Part shown: positions 8,997-16,574 of the stretch, one piece after another | Position numbering within the stretch: the stretch's first letter is position 1 | How the letters are laid out: each line of letters begins with the position of its first letter | Source: Vreelandella sedimenti | Lineage (GTDB): Bacteria > Pseudomonadota > Gammaproteobacteria > Pseudomonadales > Halomonadaceae | Assembly (NCBI RefSeq): GCF_013416325.1 | Contig: NZ_JACCGK010000006.1 | Span: forward strand, 219,219 to 283,218 | Length of the DNA stretch: 64,000 bases | Reading direction: 5' to 3' | The notes under the pieces: model-generated | What the model saw: the letters and a program-made list of their open reading frames with translations, nothing else | What the model was told of the DNA's origin: nothing | Databases searched by the model: none | Made by a program: the position numbers and the translations under genes

Positions 8997-9025
8997 GCGG
9001 CGCCTTTGGGGTGCCGCTTTTTTTT
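8997..9025 (+). terminator. Intrinsic terminator after the TonB receptor
   Basis: GCGGCGCC and GGTGCCGC form an 8-bp stem (one G-T pair) with a 5-base loop, followed by an unbroken run of eight T residues. It lies 45 nt after the receptor stop and just before the convergent permease gene. Confidence 0.85.
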
Positions 9026-9036
9026 GTCAATTCGCG

Positions 9037-10074
9037 CTAAAAGCGAGCTCGCGATCTATGCAGTAAATAAACGAAGAAGGGCGCGCCTATCCCGGCAACA
9101 AAGATGCCAGCAGGTAAATCTTTGGGCAAAAACGCTACCCGGCCCAGCAGGTCGGCGTAAAGCACAATCAAGGCGCCAACCAGCGCTGATGTAGGCACCA
9201 GGTGTGCCATGTTCCGCCCCACCAGCTTGGCCGCCAAGTGGGGCGCAATTAAGCCCACAAAGCTCAAACCACCTGCAAACGCCACCGCGGCGCCTGCCAG
9301 CGCCACGCTGCAGGCCAGCAATACCAATCGGCTGCGCAAAATCGCCACGCCAAGCCCTTCGGCAACGCTATCACCCAGGGCCATGGCATCCGCATGGCGG
9401 GCGAAGAGTAGGCTTATAGGCACCGCGACGACTAACCACGGTAATAGACCCCACACATCGTCCCATTGCGCCGCGTAAAGGCTGCCGGTTAGCCATACAT
9501 AGGCGGTCATGGCGGCAGAGTCATCGCTGATCACGATTAACAGGGTGGTGCCAGCGCCCATGGCCGCCGCCAGGCCAATGCCGACTAGCACCATGCGCGA
9601 TGGGCTAATACCGTTTTTCCAGGCCAAGCTAACCACCAGCAGTGCAGAAACCAGTGCTCCCAGCATGGCTGCAACAGGCAGCCAGTGAATGCTAAGGGTC
9701 GAACTCAATAGGGATAGGAACACCACCGCCGCCAGCGCCGCACCGCTGGTAATGCCGATGACATCTGGGGAGGCCAGCGGGTTACGCACAATGCTTTGCA
9801 GAATCGCTCCCGCTATTGCCAGGGCAGCGCCGACCAGTATCGCTAGCGTAATGCGGGGCAGCCGAAGCTCCCAAATAATAAAGGCGATATCGCTACTTTT
9901 TGGGGCCGCCAGCGCGTTTAGCACCTGCAGAGGCGGCGTGGGAAAACTGCCTAAACAAAGCGATAGCCCGGCGCTTGCTAGCAATAAAAGGCTTAGCATC
10001 AGCAGGCGACGTGGTAAGCGATTACTGTCGCTTTTTGCTTCGCTATTGATGGTTAACGTGGCGTCTGTTCTCAT
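9037..10074 (-). CDS. Iron-siderophore ABC transporter permease (FecD type)
   Basis: A 345-residue inner-membrane permease of the BtuC/FecCD family with about nine to ten hydrophobic segments. Family landmarks are RLPRITLAILVGAALAIAGA (about 53-72), RNPLASPDVIGITSGAALAAV and the cytoplasmic coupling region GLSFVGLIAPHLAAKLVG. Its ATG overlaps the stop of the upstream permease by four bases (ATGA), showing translational coupling. Last gene of the minus-strand binding protein-permease-permease operon; it converges on the TonB receptor. Confidence 0.92.
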   Translation of the reverse strand: MRTDATLTINSEAKSDSNRLPRRLLMLSLLLLASAGLSLCLGSFPTPPLQVLNALAAPKSSDIAFIIWELRLPRITLAILVGAALAIAGAILQSIVRNPLASPDVIGITSGAALAAVVFLSLLSSTLSIHWLPVAAMLGALVSALLVVSLAWKNGISPSRMVLVGIGLAAAMGAGTTLLIVISDDSAAMTAYVWLTGSLYAAQWDDVWGLLPWLVVAVPISLLFARHADAMALGDSVAEGLGVAILRSRLVLLACSVALAGAAVAFAGGLSFVGLIAPHLAAKLVGRNMAHLVPTSALVGALIVLYADLLGRVAFLPKDLPAGIFVAGIGAPFFVYLLHRSRARF

Positions 10075-11075
10075 TGGCCAGCTATCTTGCGTCGTGCCAG
10101 ATAGATAAAGAAGGGCGTGCCGATCAGCGCGGTCATCACTCCGACTGGGACCTCCTGGGGTGGCATTAAAAAGCGCGAGCCCAGATCGGCCAGCAGCAGC
10201 AAACAGGCACCCAATAGCGCGCAGGCCGGCAGCAGCCAGCGATGGTCGATGCCAAATATTCCCCGCGCCATGTGGGGCACAATCAGGCCGACAAAACCGA
10301 TCATGCCCGCCAGCGCCACGGAGCTACCCGCTAGCACAATCACAATTAAGCCCAGCAGTAGCTTGATGGTGGTGGCCTGCATGCCGAGTCCAGTGACCAT
10401 ATCATCGTCCAGTAACAGCGCATTGACGTGACGTACCAGAAGTGCGCTGAGCAGCAGTGCTCCGCCGAAAAGCGGCAGTAAGGGCGTTACCAATGAAAGA
10501 TCGCGTCCCGACACTGAGCCCGCCAGCCAGTAAAGCACGCTTTCAAAACTTTGCTGATCAATCACCAAAAGTCCTTGGCTAAACGACACAAACATTGCCG
10601 TTACCGCAACGCCTGCCAGCACAACCCGTAGTGGGGAAAGCTCACCGTGGCGGCCGCGGCTAAGTACTACCACCAGTATGGCCGCAACGAGTGCCCCTAA
10701 TAGCGCGGCCCATACGTAGTGAGCGGGGGTATGTAGCGGTAATAGCGAAACCGCAACCACCACAAAAAACATCGCGCCGGCGTTAATGCCCAAAATGCCC
10801 GGCGACGCCAGCGGGTTGCGCGTCAAGGTCTGCATCAGGGCGCCGGCAATCGCTAAGCTGGCGCCCACCAGAGCGGCAATCACCGCACGGGGTAAGCGCT
10901 CAGTTAAAAGAATGATGTGGGAGATGTTGGTAGGATCGTAATGGGCGAGCGAGCCGTACAGAGAGGAGAGGGCGATCTCAGTTGTGCCTAACATCACGCT
11001 GGCGAAAAAGGCGCCTAGTGCCACCAGCACGCCAAGTAGCAGGCCAATACTTTTTGCGGCAGTACTGTTTAGCAT
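10071..11075 (-). CDS. Iron-siderophore ABC transporter permease (FecC type)
   Basis: A 334-residue FecCD-family permease, partner of the downstream FecD-type subunit. The start MLNSTAAKSIG at 11075 is preferred over an in-frame codon at 11114, because it overlaps the end of the binding-protein gene by seven bases, a common coupling arrangement. Landmarks: LPRAVIAALVGASLAIAGAL, RNPLASPGILGINAGA and GMIGFVGLIVPHMARGIFG, the last being the coupling helix that contacts the ATPase. The two permeases likely form a heterodimer with two copies of the ATPase encoded at 5693-6541. Confidence 0.92.
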   Translation of the reverse strand: MLNSTAAKSIGLLLGVLVALGAFFASVMLGTTEIALSSLYGSLAHYDPTNISHIILLTERLPRAVIAALVGASLAIAGALMQTLTRNPLASPGILGINAGAMFFVVVAVSLLPLHTPAHYVWAALLGALVAAILVVVLSRGRHGELSPLRVVLAGVAVTAMFVSFSQGLLVIDQQSFESVLYWLAGSVSGRDLSLVTPLLPLFGGALLLSALLVRHVNALLLDDDMVTGLGMQATTIKLLLGLIVIVLAGSSVALAGMIGFVGLIVPHMARGIFGIDHRWLLPACALLGACLLLLADLGSRFLMPPQEVPVGVMTALIGTPFFIYLARRKIAGQ

Positions 11076-12049
11076 GAAGTAGGCTCCCCACGGCCACCGG
11101 CGTGAGGCAGGCAAGCCTGATGCGCCGCCGCTTCGGGTTGCAACAGCCCATAGTGGCTATACAGATCATCGAGCATGGCGTTGGCCGCCAGTATGCCGCC
11201 CCCCATCATCCAACTGACCGGATCAACTTCAAATACGCGCCCGCTCTGTACCGCTGACAGCTGTTGCCAGAGAGGGTGGGAGGCCCAGTGTTGGTAATTA
11301 TCTGCAATAGCAGGGTCATCGGGTTCAAGCAGAATAAAGAGGGCATCGGCATCCAGCATCGGAATGTTTTCGGTACTGGAAAGCTTCATTCCCCAACTCT
11401 GGCTTTGCAGTGTCTCCGGCTGAGCAAAGCCCAGCTCATCAAGAATCGCGCCCGCAAAGCCACTGGTATAGATACGCACGTGGTCGCTTTTAAACCGTAC
11501 CACGGCCACTTTTTGCGGCCATTCGCTGCTCAACTTGGCGGCGATCTGCTGGCGAAAGTCGGCGACACGATCATCCCATTGCTCAAGCAGCTCATTTGCC
11601 TGCGCTTCGCGGCCAGTGGCATTAGCCACCATCGTGAGCGTGGTTTTGAAGTTAAACACCGTAGGTGCTGATACCGTGGGGGCGATAGCGTTGAGTAGCG
11701 GCGCTATTCGCGCATGGCGAAAGTCGCTGGCAATCACGAGGTCTGGATCAAGCCAGGCGATCTTTTCCAGATTGGGTTGGGTTTCCAGCCCCACATGCTC
11801 GACGCTATCAAGCGCATCGCGCAGATAGCGGTACATGGGCTTTTCCAGCCAGGAATCGACTACGCCAATAGGCATTAGTCCAAGGGCGACTGCGCTGTCG
11901 GTAGCCCCCTGGTAAAGCGTCACAATGTGTGGTGATTCCGGTGGGCTGCTCGGCGTGTTAGCGGCTGCCGTTAAGGGCATTAGCGCCGCCTGCGTTAACA
12001 GCAACACACTCATAAAAACCTTCTTGCGATGAGTGAGTGCTTTTAACAT
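11069..12049 (-). CDS. Periplasmic iron-siderophore binding protein (FecB type)
   Basis: About 326 residues. The start is ATG 12049 (MLKALTHRKK), with a GTG at 12058 as alternative. The signal peptide MSVLLLTQAALMPLTAAA ends near residue 30. The type III binding fold is visible: an N-terminal lobe with VALGLMPIGVVDSW and DPDLVIASDFRH, a long linker helix, and a second lobe with DADALFILLEPDDPA. The wording YQGATDSAVALGL resembles the FecB/PvuB subgroup that handles hydroxycarboxylate chelates. First gene of the operon with both permeases, preceded by a Fur-like box. Confidence 0.88.
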   Translation of the reverse strand: MLKALTHRKKVFMSVLLLTQAALMPLTAAANTPSSPPESPHIVTLYQGATDSAVALGLMPIGVVDSWLEKPMYRYLRDALDSVEHVGLETQPNLEKIAWLDPDLVIASDFRHARIAPLLNAIAPTVSAPTVFNFKTTLTMVANATGREAQANELLEQWDDRVADFRQQIAAKLSSEWPQKVAVVRFKSDHVRIYTSGFAGAILDELGFAQPETLQSQSWGMKLSSTENIPMLDADALFILLEPDDPAIADNYQHWASHPLWQQLSAVQSGRVFEVDPVSWMMGGGILAANAMLDDLYSHYGLLQPEAAAHQACLPHAGGRGEPTSC

Positions 12050-12107
12050 TAATGTCACTTTACGATTGGCTCGGAGTTAAGAGCCAGGATGATGGCATGA
12101 CGTAAAA

Positions 12108-12126
12108 GTTAATGCAAAGCATTACC
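12108..12126 (-). promoter_or_regulatory. Fur-like box for the fecBCD-type operon
   Basis: On the minus strand GGTAATGCTTTGCATTAAC matches the Fur consensus at 13 of 19 positions and contains the perfect dyad TAATGC-TTT-GCATTA. It is 59 bp upstream of the binding-protein start and overlaps the azlD stop codon, so the two operons are packed together with almost no spacer. Confidence 0.6.
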
Positions 12127-12457
12127 AAATGAAGGCCGCGACCTCTACTATCCCAAATACCGCGACCCCGGCCGCTACCGGCCAGCCCAGTGAGCGTACC
12201 CGCGACCACACCAGCAGCGTGACGGAAAGCCCGATGGCGGTGGCGATCCAGGATACAGCGCTTGGGTTAACCGGCACAATGGACACCCCCAGCACGGCAG
12301 CAATCATCAGCGGGCCGAGAATACCCAGCCACTGGGGCATGTTATTAAGGCCGCTTTCGCTGTTGAGGCGGCGTTGCATCCATAAAAATGGCACTACCCT
12401 CATCAGCAACGTGCCAATGGCAGAAACCGCTACCGCTATCCAAAGAGCAGTGCTCAT
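12122..12457 (-). CDS. azlD: AzlD-family branched-chain amino acid exporter subunit
   Basis: A 111-residue protein with about four hydrophobic helices (MSTALWIAVAVSAIGTLLMR at the start, VAAGVAVFGIVEVAAFIW at the end). The start at 12457 overlaps the azlC stop by four bases (ATGA). The PFLWMQRRL motif near residue 23 is typical of the AzlD small subunit. With AzlC it forms a two-component exporter of branched-chain amino acids or analogues. It closes the regulator-azlC-azlD operon. Confidence 0.9.
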   Translation of the reverse strand: MSTALWIAVAVSAIGTLLMRVVPFLWMQRRLNSESGLNNMPQWLGILGPLMIAAVLGVSIVPVNPSAVSWIATAIGLSVTLLVWSRVRSLGWPVAAGVAVFGIVEVAAFIW

Positions 12458-13194
12458 GATGCACGCCTCCTGTTGGTGGCGAATCTTTTTGTATAGAACT
12501 GCATGGAGTAGAAGCACAGCGCGCCGCAGGCGGCGGCTAGGGGAATCGCCACGTTGCTCCAGCCGAACAAGGCCAAACACAGTGCCGCTAAAATGGTGCA
12601 GCCCATGGCGACTGCCCAGCGCTTGTCGGTAAAGCGCGGCGCCACCATGGTCAAAAACAGCGCGGGCAGCGCAAAGGGCATAATCTCACCCAGCAGTGGC
12701 CAACGGGCGGTAAAGGCCTCACCGGCGGTAGCACCCACCGCGGTGCCAATTATCCAGGCACCCCAGGCCAACAACGATGCACCAACAAACCAACTAAAAC
12801 GCTTTACCTCAGGCAGTTGGGGCAGCCGGGTTAGGGCCAGTGCAAACACCTGGTCGGTGAGGCCGTGCATTAGCCAGGGCCAGTGGCGGCTGCGCGGCAG
12901 TAACGCCGCCAGGTTAGGGCCGTACACCACATGGCGCACGTTAATCAGCAGCGTCATCGCTATCACCAGCCACAGCGGGGCGCCGGTGGCGATCATACCG
13001 ACAAATAGAAATTGCGAAGCACCGGCGTAAATCAGCGCTGAAATAGCCGTGGCCTCCAGCGTGCTGAAGCCGGCCTGGGTGGCGACTAAGCCAAATGACA
13101 GCGCCACGGGAATGTAGCCGCCCAGTAGTGGGATGGCTTCTCGCACACCCTGCAGCGCGCTACGAACGGGATAGTGGCTGGCAGCTTGGCTCAT
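12454..13194 (-). CDS. azlC: AzlC-family branched-chain amino acid exporter, large subunit
   Basis: A 246-residue inner-membrane protein. Landmarks are IPVALSFGLVATQAGFS, the FVGASQFLFVGM-like stretch SALIYAGASQFLFVGMIATG and the conserved NVRHVVYGPNLAALLP (about 95-110). It overlaps the upstream regulator gene by four bases and the downstream azlD by four, so all three are made together. Exporters of this family give resistance to leucine analogues and remove excess branched-chain amino acids; the exact substrate is inferred from the family. Confidence 0.92.
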   Translation of the reverse strand: MSQAASHYPVRSALQGVREAIPLLGGYIPVALSFGLVATQAGFSTLEATAISALIYAGASQFLFVGMIATGAPLWLVIAMTLLINVRHVVYGPNLAALLPRSRHWPWLMHGLTDQVFALALTRLPQLPEVKRFSWFVGASLLAWGAWIIGTAVGATAGEAFTARWPLLGEIMPFALPALFLTMVAPRFTDKRWAVAMGCTILAALCLALFGWSNVAIPLAAACGALCFYSMQFYTKRFATNRRRAS

Positions 13195-13721
13195 GGTGTT
13201 TGGCCTTCCAAACCATAGGTGATGGTCATCATCAAAGTGGCCTCCGCTGCGTGGGTACGGTAAAGGTGCGGTTGGTCGGCGGCGAAGGTGATGGCCTCTC
13301 CCGGTGTCAGTACCGTGGTTGCCCCTTCGGGCCCTGCTTCCAGACAGCCGCTAATCAGCGTGAGCGATTCACGGGTGCCAGGTGTATGGGCTTCAGCATG
13401 GCGCAATGTATGCGGTGCGCAGCGCATCCAGTAGGCGTCCACTTGGGGGGAATCCTTGCCTTGATCGATTAAACGCACCTGTACGCCATCTTCACCCAGC
13501 GGCACGCTGATGGGCGCCACCAGGGTGCCGAAGGGCACATTGAGCTGCACCGCCAGCCGCCAAAGGGTATCCAGGGTCGGATTGCCGTTGCCCTGTTCAA
13601 GGCGACATAGGTTGGATTTGGCAATCCCCGCCTCATTGGCTAACTGCGACAGCGACCAGCCCCGCTCAAGGCGAAGTGTTTGCAGGTGTTGGCCCAGCGT
13701 GTTGAGTGAGAGCTTATCCAT
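13191..13721 (-). CDS. XRE-family regulator with C-terminal cupin domain
   Basis: A 176-residue two-domain regulator. Residues about 8-65 form an HTH_3 domain (LGQHLQTLRLERGWSLSQLA then AGIAKSNLCRLEQGNGNPTL), and residues about 100-176 a small-molecule-sensing cupin (AITFAADQPHLYRTH). This architecture is widespread in operons for AzlCD exporters. Its gene leads the operon and overlaps azlC by four bases. A GAAC/GTTC palindrome directly upstream is the likely autoregulatory site and may also influence the divergent MFS gene. Confidence 0.92.
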   Translation of the reverse strand: MDKLSLNTLGQHLQTLRLERGWSLSQLANEAGIAKSNLCRLEQGNGNPTLDTLWRLAVQLNVPFGTLVAPISVPLGEDGVQVRLIDQGKDSPQVDAYWMRCAPHTLRHAEAHTPGTRESLTLISGCLEAGPEGATTVLTPGEAITFAADQPHLYRTHAAEATLMMTITYGLEGQTP

Positions 13722-13742
13722 TTTGTCATCTCGTGTTCCTTT

Positions 13743-13766
13743 TATAGAACGTTCTATATAAAGAAC
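13743..13766. promoter_or_regulatory. Operator candidate: palindrome plus third half-site
   Basis: TATAGAAC-GTTCTATA (13743-13758) is a perfect 16-bp palindrome. A third half-site AGAAC follows at 13762-13766, creating a second inverted pair GTTCT-N6-AGAAC. It sits 22 bp before the XRE regulator start and about 85 bp before the divergent MFS start. Autoregulation by the adjacent XRE-cupin protein is inferred. Confidence 0.6.
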
Positions 13767-13850
13767 GCTAGCCTGTCAATGATTGTGGCAAGCGCTTTCA
13801 GTGGCACTCTTTATGCATGACCTTTAGGTTGGCTGCTGCGAGGAAGCGCA

Positions 13851-15155
13851 ATGCGATCATTGGCAATGCTCAAACCGGTTAAATCGATCCTATACAGCGT
13901 GGCGTTACTGCTGCTGGGTAACGGCTTACTGAATACGCTGCTAACCCTGCGTGGTACGGGGGAGGGCTTTTCCAGCGCAGTGCTGGGGATGATTATGTCC
14001 GGCTACTTTGTTGGTTTCATCTGCGGCACCTGGGTGAGCGGACGCTTAATTCGGCGCATGGGGCATATCCGTACCTTTGGCTTCTGCGCCTCTATTTGTG
14101 CATCGGTGGCGCTACTGCACCTGGTGTTTATCAGCCCCTGGGTATGGCTACCGTTGCGGGTGATCTATGGGCTTTCGTTTATCACTTTAGTGACCGTGAT
14201 AGAGAGCTGGCTGAATAGCCAAGCCGCCAGCCATGAGCGGGGACGTATTTTTGCGGTATACATGGTGGTTAACTTAGGCGCTCTGGCCACGGCCCAGCAG
14301 TTGCTGCGGCTCTCTTCACCCGACGGGTTTTTACTCTTTGTGGTGATCGCCATTTTGATCAGTTGGGCGCTGCTACCCATCACCATGACCCGTCGTGTGC
14401 AGCCCAAAATACCTGAGCGGCCCAAAAGTAGCCTGCGCGCGTTGTTAGGCTTTGCGCCCTTGGCGGTGGCTTCCGCCGCGTTGTCGGGGCTTGCCATGGG
14501 CGCGTTCTGGTCGATGACCCCGGTCTACGCCACTCAACTGGGGTTTGATATTGGCGGGGTCGGGTTGGTGATGAGCGTGGCGATTATTGGAGGGGCGCTG
14601 CTGCAGATTCCCATCGGGCGCTTCTCCGATAAACACGACCGCCCCAAGGTCATGATCTGGGTGGTGCTGCTTGCGGCCTTGATAGCAGCGGCCATGCCTT
14701 TTGCGCCTAGCCACGAGGTGCTGCTGGGGCTCTATTTTATCTGGGGTGGCTTGGCATTTTCGCTCTATCCGCTAGCCGTGGCGCAGTTAATTGACCAGCT
14801 TCACCCGGATGAAATTGTCTCCGGCTCGGCGGATATGCTGGTAATGCACGGCGCGGGCTGTGCCGTGGCGCCGATAGCGGCGGGGGCACTGATGAGCGCA
14901 GTGGGAGGTCATGGCTTGCCGCTCTATATTGCTTGCGTGTTTACCTTGCTGGGTATCTACGCCCTCTATCGCCGCCGCCGCGTCAGGGCAGTGGTCACTC
15001 ATACCGCACACTTTGAGCCGATGGTGCAAAGTAGTGCAGAGGTGTTGGAAATGATCTTCGATGATACTCAGCGCGACTTATTTGATGACCCGAATTTTTA
15101 TGAAGAGGATGAACGGGAGCGTTTGGCGGGGCTTGTTAAAATATCCACTCGTTAA
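13851..15155 (+). CDS. MFS transporter, YcaD-like
   Basis: A 434-residue carrier with twelve hydrophobic segments. The N-terminal half resembles YcaD: GYFVGFICGTWVSGRLIRRM (about 44-63), then VTVIESWLNSQAASHERGRI in place of the usual VVESAL region, and VYMVVNLGALATAQQLL. The second half begins after PERPKSSLRALLG near residue 190. A hydrophilic acidic tail of about 45 residues (FDDTQRDLFDDPNFYEEDERER) follows the last helix. ATG 13851 is used; ATG 13866 is possible. Substrate unknown. It is divergent from the XRE-azlCD operon and could share its operator. Confidence 0.85.
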   Translation: MRSLAMLKPVKSILYSVALLLLGNGLLNTLLTLRGTGEGFSSAVLGMIMSGYFVGFICGTWVSGRLIRRMGHIRTFGFCASICASVALLHLVFISPWVWLPLRVIYGLSFITLVTVIESWLNSQAASHERGRIFAVYMVVNLGALATAQQLLRLSSPDGFLLFVVIAILISWALLPITMTRRVQPKIPERPKSSLRALLGFAPLAVASAALSGLAMGAFWSMTPVYATQLGFDIGGVGLVMSVAIIGGALLQIPIGRFSDKHDRPKVMIWVVLLAALIAAAMPFAPSHEVLLGLYFIWGGLAFSLYPLAVAQLIDQLHPDEIVSGSADMLVMHGAGCAVAPIAAGALMSAVGGHGLPLYIACVFTLLGIYALYRRRRVRAVVTHTAHFEPMVQSSAEVLEMIFDDTQRDLFDDPNFYEEDERERLAGLVKISTR

Positions 15156-15159
15156 TGCG

Positions 15160-15213
15160 GGAAAGTACTGGGGGCAAGCACTGGGGAAAAACACTGGGGG
15201 AAAGTGCTGAGGG
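15160..15213 (+). repeat. Four degenerate 13-14 bp tandem units
   Basis: Directly after the MFS stop codon four adjacent units share the pattern AAAGTACTGGGG / CAAGCACTGGGG / AAAACACTGGGG / AAAGTGCTGAGG. A small hairpin, GGCTG-N7-CAGCC (15217-15233), and a C6 run follow. The stretch separates two convergent genes and may act in transcription termination; no other role can be read. Confidence 0.5.
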
Positions 15214-15251
15214 AGCGGCTGTTATAAGCAGCCACCCCCCAGGGTGAACGC

Positions 15252-16475
15252 TTAAGAGCGCTTCGCCTCTTGAGACTGGCAGGCGGCAGCAGTGAACAGC
15301 ACATCGGTAGAGGAGTTGAGGGCGGTTTCGGTGGAGTCCTGTACCACGCTGATCACAAAGCCAATCGCCACCGCTTGCATGGCCACTTCCGTGGGAATAC
15401 CGAACAGGTTGGCTGCCATGGGAATCAGCATGAGCGAACCGCCCGCCACGCCTGAAACGCCGCAGGCCGCCAGCGCTGAAACCACGCAAAGTAGCAGCGC
15501 CGTGGGGAAGTCGACGCTAATGCCCAGCGTATGAGTGGTCGCCAGAGTGATGACGGTAATGGTGATGGCCGCACCGCACATATTGATCGTCGCGCCTAGC
15601 GGAATGGAAATGGAGTAGGTGTCAGGGTCGAGCTTCAGGCGGCGGCAAAGCTCCAGGTTCACGGGGATATTCGCGGCCGAACTGCGGGTAAAAAAGGCTG
15701 TAATTGCACTGCCGCGCAGGCATGTAAACACCAGGGGATAAGGGTTTTGCCGGGTGGTGAAGTAAACCAGCAGCGGGTTGCTAACCAGCGCGACAAACAG
15801 CATGCAGCCCACAATGACACCTAGCAATTGGGCGTAGTTGAGCAGTGCCTCAACGCCGGACTCTGCCAGTGTGCCTGCTACCAAACCAAAGATACCCAGC
15901 GGCGCTAAACGAATCACCAGTGTCACAATGCGTGTGATTGCTGCGGACAAATCGCTCAATGCTTGGCGGGTGGTCGCGCTGGCTTGGCGCAGCGTTAAAC
16001 CCAGGCCGATAGCCCAGACCAAAATAGCGATAAAGTTAGCCTCCATCAGTGCACTAACCGGGTTGGCCACCGCATTCAACAGCAGGTCGCGTAGAACGCT
16101 AAAAATATCCCCGGGCGGGTTACCGTCAACTTGGCCTGCATTCAATGTCAGCTCGGTGGGAAACAAGAAGCTGGCTGCCACCGCAATGAGCGCGGCGATC
16201 AGCGTGCCCACCACATATAGCACCAGCACGGGACGAATGTGGGTGGGTTGGCCTTTTTGATGAGCAGAGATTGCTGCGGCTACCAGTACAAACACCAAAA
16301 TGGGCGCCACCGCCTGCAATGCGGCGATAAAAAGCTGGCCAAGCAGGGCCACGTCGCTTGCAATGCCCGGTGAAAACAGGGCGAGCACTACCCCAGCAAC
16401 GATACCGATTAAAATCTGCGGGATAAGGCCCAGCCGAATAAGTGGCCGGAAAACGGTGCGGGCGGTGGCGATCAT
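15252..16475 (-). CDS. sstT: Sodium:serine/threonine symporter, SstT-like
   Basis: A 407-residue secondary transporter of the DAACS (glutamate/dicarboxylate symporter) family. The SstT signature is visible: [20 protein letters not shown] at the N-terminus, the re-entrant serine-rich loop [20 protein letters not shown] (about 265-284) and the sodium/substrate motif [14 protein letters not shown] (about 293-306). The length is normal for SstT. It imports serine/threonine with sodium, suiting a marine or halophilic host. Monocistronic, convergent with the MFS gene. Confidence 0.9.
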   Translation of the reverse strand: MIATARTVFRPLIRLGLIPQILIGIVAGVVLALFSPGIASDVALLGQLFIAALQAVAPILVFVLVAAAISAHQKGQPTHIRPVLVLYVVGTLIAALIAVAASFLFPTELTLNAGQVDGNPPGDIFSVLRDLLLNAVANPVSALMEANFIAILVWAIGLGLTLRQASATTRQALSDLSAAITRIVTLVIRLAPLGIFGLVAGTLAESGVEALLNYAQLLGVIVGCMLFVALVSNPLLVYFTTRQNPYPLVFTCLRGSAITAFFTRSSAANIPVNLELCRRLKLDPDTYSISIPLGATINMCGAAITITVITLATTHTLGISVDFPTALLLCVVSALAACGVSGVAGGSLMLIPMAANLFGIPTEVAMQAVAIGFVISVVQDSTETALNSSTDVLFTAAACQSQEAKRS

Positions 16476-16574
16476 TGCGCAACTCTCAGGTAGTAAAAGG
16501 TGGGTGGCGTGGCGGCGTTTAGCCGCTAACGCGCCTGAAAGGGGCGGTATTCTATCAGCTACGACTTGCCTTCG

